Shown here piece after piece: positions 9,558-17,794 of a DNA stretch of 64,000 bases (its first letter is position 1; each line of letters begins with the position of its first letter). The notes beneath the pieces are model-generated. The model searched no databases and was not told where the DNA came from. It saw only the letters and a list, made by a program, of their open reading frames with translations. The stretch lies in NCBI RefSeq assembly GCF_025452235.1, contig NZ_CP104965.1, positions 3,468,501 through 3,532,500 of the forward strand, given 5' to 3'. The stretch is from Devosia neptuniae (lineage in GTDB: Bacteria; Pseudomonadota; Alphaproteobacteria; Rhizobiales; Devosiaceae). The position numbers and the translations under genes were made by a program.

Positions 9558-10649
9558 ATGACCCATCGCACGATCAGCAAGCAGACCCTTATCGATTGGC
9601 TCGGCGATGGCGCCGAATTGGCAGTCCTCGACATTCGCCCCGCCGCGGATGTCGGCTACGCCTCCCCGCTTTTCGCCACCAATCTACCGGCCGACCGGCT
9701 CGACGCCGAAATCGACCGCTTCATCCCGCGCCGCGTCGTGCGCACGGTACTGGTCGATGACGGCAAGGGCACGGCCCAAGCCGCCGTCGCCCGCCTCGCC
9801 GCTGCCGGATGGAGCAATATCCAGGCCCTTGAAGGCGGCATTCCCGCCTGGATCGAAGGTGGCCTCGACAATCTGCCAACTTTCGACATTCCCGGCGTCC
9901 CCTTCGTCACCAAGGTCCGCGACGAAAAGGGCACCCCGGTCGTCACCGCCACCGAACTCCAGGCCCTGCGCGACAAGGGCGAAGACGTAATCGTGCTCGA
10001 TAGCCGCACGCTGCCCGAATACACCAGGGAGCACGTCCCCGGCGCCGTCAGCGTCCCCGGCGCCGAACTGGTCCTGCGCTTCAAGGATCTGGTCCCCTCG
10101 GCCAGCACCAAAGTTCTGGTCTCCTGCGCCGGCCTGCCCCGCGCCATCCTCGGCGCCCAGACGCTGATCGATGCCGGGGTGCCCAATTTCGTCGCCTATC
10201 TCGATGACGGCACCAAGGGCTGGACCAATGCGGGCCTCAAGCTCGAAACCGGCAAAACCGCCGCCTATGGCGAGGCCAGCGACACGGCCAGGCAATTCGC
10301 CGCCGAGCATATCGAAACCCTCTCCAAAGACGATAGCCTGCTCTATATCGATCAGGCCAATGCCGACGCCTGGGTGAACGACAAGAACCGCACCACCTAC
10401 TTCCTCGATGTCCGCACCCCCGAAGAGTTCGCCGCCGGCCATCTGCCGCGCTCGATTTCCTCCGAAGGCGGCCAATTGCTCGGCGTCGCCTATCGCACCA
10501 TCGCCGTGCGCGGCGCCCGCGTCATCCTGGTCGATGACCTGCTCGGCGTCCGGGCCAAGACCGTCGCCCATTGGCTCAAACGCCGCGGCTACGAAATCGC
10601 CATCCTGCTGCACGATTTCGAACAAGCCAAACTCAGCGCCGTCGCCTGA
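9558..10649 (+). CDS. Three-domain rhodanese-like sulfurtransferase
   Basis: A 363-residue protein made of three rhodanese modules. Only the middle one carries the active-site cysteine (Cys190 in VSCAGLPRA); the first (LVDDGKGTA near residue 66) and the third (LVDDLLGVRA near the C-terminus) have Asp at that place and are probably structural. The start at ATG 9558 is preferred to an upstream ATG at 9522 because AGGAG lies eight bases before it. Rhodaneses pass sulfane sulfur to thiophilic acceptors such as cyanide or sulfite. In this organosulfur cluster it may handle sulfite or sulfide released by desulfination. A perfect hairpin lies 8 bases after the stop codon. Confidence 0.88.
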   Translation: MTHRTISKQTLIDWLGDGAELAVLDIRPAADVGYASPLFATNLPADRLDAEIDRFIPRRVVRTVLVDDGKGTAQAAVARLAAAGWSNIQALEGGIPAWIEGGLDNLPTFDIPGVPFVTKVRDEKGTPVVTATELQALRDKGEDVIVLDSRTLPEYTREHVPGAVSVPGAELVLRFKDLVPSASTKVLVSCAGLPRAILGAQTLIDAGVPNFVAYLDDGTKGWTNAGLKLETGKTAAYGEASDTARQFAAEHIETLSKDDSLLYIDQANADAWVNDKNRTTYFLDVRTPEEFAAGHLPRSISSEGGQLLGVAYRTIAVRGARVILVDDLLGVRAKTVAHWLKRRGYEIAILLHDFEQAKLSAVA

Positions 10650-10657
10650 TCCCTGCC

Positions 10658-10695
10658 GGAAGAATTGCTTTGCCCAACCGCAAAGCAATTCTTCC
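10658..10695 (+). terminator. Perfect 16-bp hairpin, first of a pair flanking the binding-protein gene
   Basis: The arms at 10658-10673 and 10680-10695 are perfectly complementary over 16 bases around the loop CCAACC. The sequence directly after it (CTCGCGCGTCG) is shared with the second hairpin at 12347. No T-run follows on the plus strand, so it may be an mRNA-stability or attenuation element and not a simple terminator. Confidence 0.7.
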
Positions 10696-10740
10696 TCGCG
10701 CGTCGGCCGCTACCCTTACGTCCCTCCCGGAGATTTCCCC

Positions 10741-12339
10741 ATGTCCTCGCTCTGGACACCCCGCCGGCGCCATTTTCTCGGCCTATCCGCCGCCGCCCTC
10801 GGCGCCGGCCTGTTGGCCCGCCCCACCCTCGCCCAATCGCCCCAGCATGGCGGCACGCTCGTGCTGCTATCCGGCAGCGAGCCGCCGACCCTCACCGGCA
10901 TCGTGCATACCGGCGTCACCGATTTCACCGGCAAGCACAGCGAAGGCCTGCTGACCTATGATTTCGATCTCAACCCATTGCCGCTGCTGGCCACGAGCTG
11001 GGATGTCGCGCCCGACGGGCTGACCTACACATTCGGCCTCCGCCCCAATGTCAAATGGCATGACGGCCAGCCCTTCACCGCCGCCGACGTCGCCTTCTCG
11101 CTCGCCGCGATCAAGGAAGGCCACCCGCGCGGCCGCGTCACCTTCGCCGCCGTCTCCGATATCCAGACTCCCGACGATCTGACGGTCATCCTCAAGCTCG
11201 CCAAGCCAGCCCCATACCTGCTGACCGCCTTGGGCTCCTCGGAAACCCCCATCGTGCCGCGCCATCTCTACGAAGGCACCAAGGTCGACGAAAACCCACA
11301 TAACAATGCCCCGGTCGGCACCGGCCCCTTTATCTTCAAGGAATGGGTGCGCGGCAGCCATGTCGAGTTCGTCCGCAACGAAAATTATTGGGATGCGCCA
11401 AGGCCCTATCTCGATCGCCTGATCATCCGCTTCATCACTGACCCGGCCGCTCGCGCCATCGCGCTGGAAACCGGCGAGGTCCATATCGGCGCCAGCACAC
11501 CCATTCCGCTCAGCGATCTGGCCCGCTTCGAAACGCTGCCCAATATCGCCATCGAGCGGCGCGGCTATGGCTACAAGAACAATCTCTCGCGCATCGAATT
11601 CAACTTCGAACACCCCTTCTTCAAGGATGTGCGCGTTCGCCAGGCCTTCGCCCATACCATCGACAAATCGGTCATCCACCAGACCGTCAATTTCGGCTAT
11701 GGCTCGGTGATCGAGGGGCCTATCGTTCCCTCGCTGGCCAAATATTTCGTCCCCAATCTCAAGACCTATGCCATCGACACGGCCAAGGCCGAGAGTCTGC
11801 TCGACGCGGCCGGCTTCCCGCGCGGCACCGACGGCATTCGCCAGCGCATCACGCTCGATCCCCTCGGCGGGCAGGACCTCTACAAGCGCGGCGGCGAATA
11901 TATCAAGCAGGCCCTGGCCAAGGTTGGCGTCGAGGTCTCGCTGCGCTCGCAGGATTTCGCCACCTATATCAAGCGCGTCTATACCGATCGCGATTTCGAT
12001 TTCACCTATCACGGCATGAGCAATCTGTTCGATCCGACAGTGGGCGTGCAGCGCCTTTATTGGAGCAAGAACTTCAAGCCCGGCATCCCCTTCACCAACG
12101 GCTCCGGCTACAATAGCCCCGCCGCCGATGCCCTGCTCGAAGCCGCCGCCATCGAAACCGATCCAGCCACCCGCTTCCAGCAATTCGCCGATTTCCAGGC
12201 GCAAATCATCGAAGACCTGCCCGATATCAGCGTCGTCAGCTCCCCCGACCTCACGCTCTACGACAAGCGCATCGCCGACCATACGACCGGTGCCGAAGGC
12301 ATCGCTGGGAGCCTGGCCTACGCTCACTTCACCGCCTGA
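10741..12339 (+). CDS. Peptide/nickel-type ABC transporter substrate-binding protein, Tat-exported
   Basis: A 532-residue family 5 solute-binding protein. The frame is open much further upstream, but the ATG at 10741 gives the expected N-terminus: a twin-arginine signal RRRHFLGLSAAALGAGLLA followed by an Ala-rich cleavage region near residue 32 (ARPTLAQ). The mature part carries SWDVAPDGLTYTFGLRPNVKWHDG, the core signature of DppA/OppA/NikA relatives. Export through Tat suggests folding, or a cofactor, before export. It is very probably the binding component for the leftward ATPase and permeases at 500-4205, which lack one. It lies between two matching hairpins, which may set its expression apart from its neighbours. 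Confidence 0.92.
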   Translation: MSSLWTPRRRHFLGLSAAALGAGLLARPTLAQSPQHGGTLVLLSGSEPPTLTGIVHTGVTDFTGKHSEGLLTYDFDLNPLPLLATSWDVAPDGLTYTFGLRPNVKWHDGQPFTAADVAFSLAAIKEGHPRGRVTFAAVSDIQTPDDLTVILKLAKPAPYLLTALGSSETPIVPRHLYEGTKVDENPHNNAPVGTGPFIFKEWVRGSHVEFVRNENYWDAPRPYLDRLIIRFITDPAARAIALETGEVHIGASTPIPLSDLARFETLPNIAIERRGYGYKNNLSRIEFNFEHPFFKDVRVRQAFAHTIDKSVIHQTVNFGYGSVIEGPIVPSLAKYFVPNLKTYAIDTAKAESLLDAAGFPRGTDGIRQRITLDPLGGQDLYKRGGEYIKQALAKVGVEVSLRSQDFATYIKRVYTDRDFDFTYHGMSNLFDPTVGVQRLYWSKNFKPGIPFTNGSGYNSPAADALLEAAAIETDPATRFQQFADFQAQIIEDLPDISVVSSPDLTLYDKRIADHTTGAEGIAGSLAYAHFTA

Positions 12340-12346
12340 CACAGCG

Positions 12347-12383
12347 GGAAGAATTCCTTTGCCCAGCACAAAGGAATTCTTCC
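12347..12383 (+). terminator. Perfect 15-bp hairpin, second of the pair
   Basis: Arms 12347-12361 and 12369-12383 pair perfectly around a 7-base loop. Compared with the hairpin at 10658-10695 the stem differs at its centre, and both arms change together (TTGC/GCAA against TTCC/GGAA), so the pairing is conserved. The same tail CTCGCGCGTCG follows. It starts 8 bases after the stop codon of the binding-protein gene. Confidence 0.7.
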
Positions 12384-12456
12384 TCGCGCGTCGCGCAAAG
12401 CCTGACATTGTTTACCAGCCGCGCGGCTTGCCGCCGGCGCATCCCGGATCATTGCC

Positions 12457-13710
12457 ATGACCAATATCAGCCAAGCCTGGGGCGCCGGCCCATCCGACCG
12501 CTTCGAAACCCTCGCCGCGCCATTCCGCCCCATCTTCGCGCGTATTCGCGAGCGGGCGGTGACCCGCGATGTCGAACGCATCCTGCCGCGCGAGGAGATC
12601 GGCTGGCTGCGCGATGCCGGATTTTCAACGCTCCGCCTGCCCGTGGAGCATGACGGCCTGGGTTTCACGCTACCGGAACTGTTTGGCCTGCTGATCGAGC
12701 TTTCCGAAGCCGACCCCAACATCACCAATGCCTTTCGCAGCCATCTCGGCTTCACCGAGGACGTGCTGAACGCGCCCGCCAGCCCGTGGCGCGATGCCTG
12801 GCTCAAGCATCTGGGCAACCGCGAAATTGTCGGCAGCGGCTTTTCCGAGCTTGGCGAAGGCAAGATCGGCACTTGGTCGACGCGGCTGGTGCGCCACGGC
12901 GACGGCTGGCTGCTCAATGGCGAGAAATATTACACAACCGGCTCGCTTTATGCCGACTGGATCACGCTGGGCGCGGCCGATGGTGAGGGCAATCCTATCG
13001 GCGCGCTGGTGCCGACCGGCGCGGAGGGCGTCGAAATTCTCGATGACTGGGATGGGTTCGGGCAGGCGCTCAGCGCCAGCGGCACGGCGCGGTTCAAGGA
13101 CGTGGCCATCAGCGATGACCTGTTGAAACCCACCGCCCTGCGCTTTCCCTATTCCGGCGGCTTCTTCCAACTCGTGCATCTGGCGAGCCTGGCCGGAATT
13201 GGCCGGGCAGCGGCGGGCGACCTGTCGCGTCACGTGGCCGAGCGCAAGCGCGTCTATGGCCGGGGTAATGCTGCACGGACAGCCCAGGACCCGCAGGTGC
13301 TACAAGTGGTCGGCAAGGTGCGCGGTGCGGCCTATGCCGCTGGCGCCATTACCCTTAAGGCGGCCGACGCGTTGCAGCGCTCCTATCAAGCCCACCAATC
13401 CGGCGACGCCGATGCGAAAGCCGAGGCCGACCGCAATGCCGATCTCGAGGTCAGCCAGTCGGTGACGGTGGTCACCAGCCTCATTCTCGACGCCAGTACC
13501 ATCCTTTTCGACGCATTGGGCGCCTCGGCCGCCAAGCGCAGCCATGGGCTGGACCGCCACTGGCGCAATGCACGCACCATCGCCTCGCACAATCCCCGCA
13601 TCTACCACGATCGCGTTGTCGGCGACTTCGCCGTCAATGGCACCACGCCCGCCCCGCATGGCGGCATCGGCGTGGCCGATACCACGCAGCAAGCGAAAGC
13701 AATCGCATGA
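12457..13710 (+). CDS. DszC/SfnB-like flavin-dependent monooxygenase, copy 2
   Basis: A 417-residue member of the acyl-CoA dehydrogenase-fold monooxygenases; DszC itself has the same length. Telling segments are GFSELGEGKIGTWSTRL and KYYTTGSLYADWITLGA in the flavin domain and GLDRHWRNARTIASHNP near the C-terminus, the latter closely like DszC and SfnB. Such enzymes take reduced flavin from a separate reductase and add oxygen to sulfur. The stop overlaps the ATG of the DszA-like gene (13707-13710), so the two monooxygenases are translated together. This pairing of DszC-like and DszA-like genes is the best evidence for a sulfur-oxidation function of the island. Confidence 0.85.
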   Translation: MTNISQAWGAGPSDRFETLAAPFRPIFARIRERAVTRDVERILPREEIGWLRDAGFSTLRLPVEHDGLGFTLPELFGLLIELSEADPNITNAFRSHLGFTEDVLNAPASPWRDAWLKHLGNREIVGSGFSELGEGKIGTWSTRLVRHGDGWLLNGEKYYTTGSLYADWITLGAADGEGNPIGALVPTGAEGVEILDDWDGFGQALSASGTARFKDVAISDDLLKPTALRFPYSGGFFQLVHLASLAGIGRAAAGDLSRHVAERKRVYGRGNAARTAQDPQVLQVVGKVRGAAYAAGAITLKAADALQRSYQAHQSGDADAKAEADRNADLEVSQSVTVVTSLILDASTILFDALGASAAKRSHGLDRHWRNARTIASHNPRIYHDRVVGDFAVNGTTPAPHGGIGVADTTQQAKAIA

Positions 13711-15014
13711 CCACGACGACACGCCGGCTCAATCTCAATGTCGGCATCAACACTACCGGCTATCTCGGCAATGCCTGGAAATATCGGACCGGTACCAAGC
13801 ACGACATCAACGACCCGGATTATTACCGGCGGCTCACCGAACTCGCCCATAAGGGTGTGTTCGATGCGGTGTTCTTTTCCGATCACCCGGCGCTCGCCAC
13901 CGATCCGAACGGGCGGCCCTTCCACACTATCGACCCGCTGATCCTGAGCACGGCGCTGGCGGCGCAAGTACCCGATATCGGCTTCGTCGTGACCATGTCG
14001 TCGAGCTACAATTCGCCCTTCAATCTGGCGCGGCGGACGCAGTCGACCGACATTATTTCCGGCGGCCGCCTGATCATCAATATCGTCTCCTCGTTCAATC
14101 CGGCCGTCGCCGCCAATTTCGGCAGCGAACCGCTGCCGCCGCGCGCCGCGCGCTACGCCAGAGCTTCGGAATTCCTCGACGTGGCCAAAAAACTCTGGGC
14201 CAGTTGGGATCCGGCGCGGGAGGGCGAGGTGCCGCCCGAACGGTTCTGGGATGCGTCGAGCGCCCATGCCATCGATCATGAGGGCGAGTATTTCACCATC
14301 AAGGGCCCGCTCAATGTGCCGCGCGGTCCGCAGGGCCATCCGGTAATCGCCCAGGCCGGCGCCTCCGAAGGCGGCATCGACCTGGCGGCCCGGCACGGCG
14401 AGATCATCTATTGCAACATCCTGTCGCGTCCGGCTGGGCAAGCCTTTGGCAAGAAGGTGAAGGATCGCGCGATCGCTTTGGGTCGCGACCCCGCCGGTAT
14501 CCGCATCGTGCCCGGACTGGTCGTTATCCTGGGCGAGACGCGTGAGCAGGCCTTACGCAAGCACGAATTGTTTAGCGGCGCCGGCTCCGAGGACGGGCTG
14601 CTGGCCCGCTTTGCCAAGGAGAACGGCATTGATCCGGCCGATTTCGATCCCGATGCGGTGCTTGTTGGGGCTAATTTCATCCCCGACCAGAACCGCCTGA
14701 TGGCAGTCGGCATGGGTCTGGGTCTGTCGGAATTGCTGACCCACGAAAAGCTCACCGCCCGCCAGGCCGTGCGGCGCTCGGAGGGACACCATCGCCTGCT
14801 GCTGGGCACGCCCGAGGAAGTGGCCGACGCGATCATCGATTTCTGGGCCGACGGCACGGTGGACGGCTACACCCTGCAGCCGCCCCGTGCGCCGGACGAT
14901 ATTGCCGAATTCGTGGAAAAGGTCATACCGATCCTGCAGGACCGCGGCGTTTATCCGCGCAGCTATGAGGGCAAGACCATCCGCGACCGCTACGGCCTGC
15001 CCTACCCGGCCTAA
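13707..15014 (+). CDS. NtaA/SnaA/DszA-family FMN-dependent monooxygenase
   Basis: A 435-residue luciferase-like monooxygenase of the NtaA/SnaA/SoxA(DszA)/MoxC group. Family blocks are VFFSDHPALATDP (about residue 51), SSSYNSPFNLARR and ISGGRLIINIVSSFNP, and the C-terminal GTPEEVADAIIDFWADGTVDGY. Members need reduced FMN from a partner and cleave carbon-nitrogen or carbon-sulfur bonds; DszA opens the thiophene ring of dibenzothiophene sulfone to the sulfinate that DszB then desulfinates. It is the last recognised gene of the island. Substrate is unknown. Confidence 0.9.
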   Translation: MTTTTRRLNLNVGINTTGYLGNAWKYRTGTKHDINDPDYYRRLTELAHKGVFDAVFFSDHPALATDPNGRPFHTIDPLILSTALAAQVPDIGFVVTMSSSYNSPFNLARRTQSTDIISGGRLIINIVSSFNPAVAANFGSEPLPPRAARYARASEFLDVAKKLWASWDPAREGEVPPERFWDASSAHAIDHEGEYFTIKGPLNVPRGPQGHPVIAQAGASEGGIDLAARHGEIIYCNILSRPAGQAFGKKVKDRAIALGRDPAGIRIVPGLVVILGETREQALRKHELFSGAGSEDGLLARFAKENGIDPADFDPDAVLVGANFIPDQNRLMAVGMGLGLSELLTHEKLTARQAVRRSEGHHRLLLGTPEEVADAIIDFWADGTVDGYTLQPPRAPDDIAEFVEKVIPILQDRGVYPRSYEGKTIRDRYGLPYPA

Positions 15015-15510
15015 CCCGCAACAACATCCGGGCCTCCGCCCGCTAATCGCCAAGCACCATGCCGGTGATGCTGCTGAACCACGTGTTCAGACATCGCAGG
15101 CCCCAGCGTACAGCGAAGCCCTCGCTCAACCGACCTCCCCCAAGGTGCGAGGCTGATTACTTCACCTATTTGCCCGACAACGCCCTGTGCGAAGCCTGGG
15201 GATGCACGGCTGTATCAACGGGCTATACGCATTTTGCCGGACTCGGCCTATCCACCGGTCCGGCATCCCTATGATCACCATTTCGTCTGGCAAAGGGGCC
15301 GGGCGTTTTCCCAACCCAGACGGAGTTTGTGGAAGTCTCAATCTTTCGCTTTCGCCGAGGAAACCATGCCACGCACCAAGCTTACCGGCCAAGAAATCGT
15401 CCAGCCGTAGAAGCGAATCCTGGGGCGGAGGCATGACGGCATACGTTGATTGGCGCACTCGAGTTCCCAAATGCGTTTGCAGGAAGGAACGCGGGCGAGG
15501 GGGCGCGGCG
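15015..15510. other. Intergenic region without a convincing gene
   Basis: About 500 bases lie between convergent units. Open frames exist on both strands, but none shows a start with a ribosome site or recognisable protein features. No terminator with a T-run was seen after the monooxygenase gene. It may contain remnants of lost sequence. Confidence 0.5.
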
Positions 15511-16326
15511 TCAGGATTTGCTGGCAACTATTTTGGTCAACTCGATACCGGCCAGCGAATTTGAATCGCCCAAATCGCGAACACTGTCCATGTGATGACG
15601 ACCCGCGATCAGGCGGTACGAGACGTCGAGCCCTTGGCGCCCGAGGCGCCTGGTGAACGCGCCGGCCTGATCGTGAAAGGGCGGTGTTTCGCGTGAGCCG
15701 ACCAATACTGAAACGCTCGTCCCGGTATCATAGGTCTGGCGCAGCGGCGTGAAGCGGCGCACTTCCTCGTCGGTGAGGGCGATCTCGGCTTGCAGGAATG
15801 ACTTCTGCAACGGCGCCAGGTCGTAGAGCCCGCCCAACAGCAGCGCAGCCTGGATGCCCGATGGGGCGCCGGCGCGGAACAGCATGCAAGCAAGCTGGGC
15901 CCCGGCCGAATGGCCGCTGACCGTAAAGCGGGACGGATCGCCGCCGAAGGCGCCGATATTGTCCAGGACCCATTGTTTGGCCCGGCTAACCTGATCGACG
16001 ATCGTGGCCATCCGCACGCCCGGCATCAGCCCATAGTCCACGATGACCGCGATAGCGCCCGCCTCGGTCACCGTCTCGGCTACGAGCGAATAGTCCCGCT
16101 TGGAAAACATGCGCCAATAGCCGCCATGAATGAACATGTGGACCGGCAGAGGACCGCTCGCTCCGGGCGGCACGAAGATATCCAGTGTTTCGGAGGCGCC
16201 GTCGCCATACCCCGCTTCGCTCATCCGCAAGCGCTCGCGCGTGGCAGCACTGCGCGACACGATGTCGGCAACGACCATGTCGAAATCTGGCTGGTGTCCA
16301 CGTATTCGGAAGGGATCTTTCTCCAT
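15511..16326 (-). CDS. Alpha/beta hydrolase (esterase / arylformamidase-like)
   Basis: A 271-residue alpha/beta hydrolase. The oxyanion motif is HGGYW at residues 67-71 and the nucleophile elbow is GHSAG at 138-142 with Ser140; the late GRHHMDS supplies the likely catalytic His. A longer frame exists, but ATG 16326 is chosen because GAGAGG lies upstream and it then follows the aldehyde dehydrogenase stop by 10 bases. HGGYW is common in kynurenine-formamidase-like esterases. As third gene of an operon with a semialdehyde dehydrogenase and an iron alcohol dehydrogenase, it may open an ester or lactone to the hydroxy acid that the other two oxidise. Confidence 0.88.
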   Translation of the reverse strand: MEKDPFRIRGHQPDFDMVVADIVSRSAATRERLRMSEAGYGDGASETLDIFVPPGASGPLPVHMFIHGGYWRMFSKRDYSLVAETVTEAGAIAVIVDYGLMPGVRMATIVDQVSRAKQWVLDNIGAFGGDPSRFTVSGHSAGAQLACMLFRAGAPSGIQAALLLGGLYDLAPLQKSFLQAEIALTDEEVRRFTPLRQTYDTGTSVSVLVGSRETPPFHDQAGAFTRRLGRQGLDVSYRLIAGRHHMDSVRDLGDSNSLAGIELTKIVASKS

Positions 16327-16336
16327 CTCGGCCTCT

Positions 16337-17794
16337 CTAGAAGCTCGCGGCGATGTATTTCGCCTCCATAAACTCAGCGATGCCGTGATGCTGTCCGCCT
16401 TCGCGACCCAAGCCACTCTGTTTGACGCCTCCAAATGGTGCGGCAGGGTCGGAAACCAGTCCCCGGTTGAGGCCGATCATGCCGGCCTCGACTTTGCCCG
16501 CGAACCGCAGACCGCGGCCGACATCGCCGGTGTAAATGTAGGCTGCAAGGCCGTATTCGGTGTCATTGGCGCGGGCGATGACCTCGTCCTCGGTCTCAAA
16601 GCGCGAGACCGGCGCAACCGGGCCAAAGATTTCCTCCGATGCCATGTCGGCATCCCGCGGCACCTCGGTCAGCACCGTGGGTTGATAGAAGAAGCCGCGC
16701 TCGTTTGGAATCTGGCCACCGCAGACGACCTGGGCGCCCCGCTTGACGGCGTCTGCGACCAGACGGTCGATCTTGTCGACGGCTTTTTTGGTGATCATCG
16801 GGCCGCAATCGGTGGCCGCGTCATAGCCGGCGCCGATCTTGAGGGCCTGCATGCGTCCAGCAAGCCCGGCGACGAACGCGTCATGGATGCCCGATTGCAC
16901 ATAGATGCGGTTCGCGGCGGTGCAGGCCTCGCCGGCATTGCGCATCTTGGCGATCATCGCACCATCAAGGGCGGCGTTCAGGTCCGCGTCGTCGAACACG
17001 ATGAACGGCGCATTGCCGCCCAATTCCATGGCGCATGAAATCACATGCTTGGAGGCCTCAGCGAGGAGCGCACGGCCGACGCTGGTCGAGCCGGTAAACG
17101 ACAGCTTGCGCACGCGGGGGTCGGCAAGGATGGCGGCGGTCAAAGGCCCGGGCGCGGTGGTGGTGATGACGTTGACAACGCCGGGTGGCACCCCTGCTTC
17201 TTCGTAGATGGCGGCGAGGGCGAAAGCCGTCAGCGGCGTCTCGGAGGCCGGTTTGAGGATAATAGTGCATCCCGCTGCGAGCGCCGGTGCGATCTTGCGC
17301 GTCGCCATGGCGGCGGGAAAATTCCACGGCGTGATGAGCAGGCAGATGCCGATGGGCTGATAGTCGACGATGATCCGGTTGGTTCCGGCCGGGGCCGTGC
17401 CAAATTCGCCGGTGATGCGCACGGCCTCTTCGGCATTCCACCGGAAGAATTCGGCCGCATAGGCGACCTCGCCACGGGCATCGCGAAGCGCCTTTCCATT
17501 TTCCATGGAAATGAGCATGGCGAGCATCTCGGCCCGCTCGACCATCAGCTCGAAACAACGACGGAGGATCTCGGAGCGCTTGCGTGGGGCGGTATTGCGC
17601 CACCCCTCGGCAGAGCTAGCCGCCGCCTCGACTGCCGAGCTCGCGTCTTCGAGCGTCGCGTCAGGAACAGAGGCCAGGACCATCTCGGTGGATGGATCGA
17701 CAACGTCGATAACCCTGCCGCCGTGAGCGGGCTGCCATTGCCCGTTGATGTAGAGGCCTCTTGCGCAGGCCTGGATGTCGGGAATCGTGGTCAT
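16337..17794 (-). CDS. NAD(P)-dependent succinate-semialdehyde dehydrogenase-like aldehyde dehydrogenase
   Basis: A 485-residue aldehyde dehydrogenase. The catalytic Glu257 (MELGG) and nucleophile Cys291 (NAGEACTAANRIYVQ) are present, and the context around the Cys is that of GabD-type succinate-semialdehyde dehydrogenases. The N-terminal IDVVDPSTEMVLASVP and cofactor segment TPWNFPAAM are normal. Its ATG overlaps the stop of the iron alcohol dehydrogenase as ATGA (17791-17794). Together they would turn a terminal alcohol into an acid, for example 4-hydroxybutyrate into succinate; that substrate is inferred from the pairing only. Confidence 0.9.
   Translation of the reverse strand: MTTIPDIQACARGLYINGQWQPAHGGRVIDVVDPSTEMVLASVPDATLEDASSAVEAAASSAEGWRNTAPRKRSEILRRCFELMVERAEMLAMLISMENGKALRDARGEVAYAAEFFRWNAEEAVRITGEFGTAPAGTNRIIVDYQPIGICLLITPWNFPAAMATRKIAPALAAGCTIILKPASETPLTAFALAAIYEEAGVPPGVVNVITTTAPGPLTAAILADPRVRKLSFTGSTSVGRALLAEASKHVISCAMELGGNAPFIVFDDADLNAALDGAMIAKMRNAGEACTAANRIYVQSGIHDAFVAGLAGRMQALKIGAGYDAATDCGPMITKKAVDKIDRLVADAVKRGAQVVCGGQIPNERGFFYQPTVLTEVPRDADMASEEIFGPVAPVSRFETEDEVIARANDTEYGLAAYIYTGDVGRGLRFAGKVEAGMIGLNRGLVSDPAAPFGGVKQSGLGREGGQHHGIAEFMEAKYIAASF

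Noticed and set aside
15162..15527. A 121-codon leftward frame in the 15015-15510 gap
   Set aside because: No ribosome site, no recognisable motif, and it overlaps the hydrolase stop region; composition is not clearly coding.
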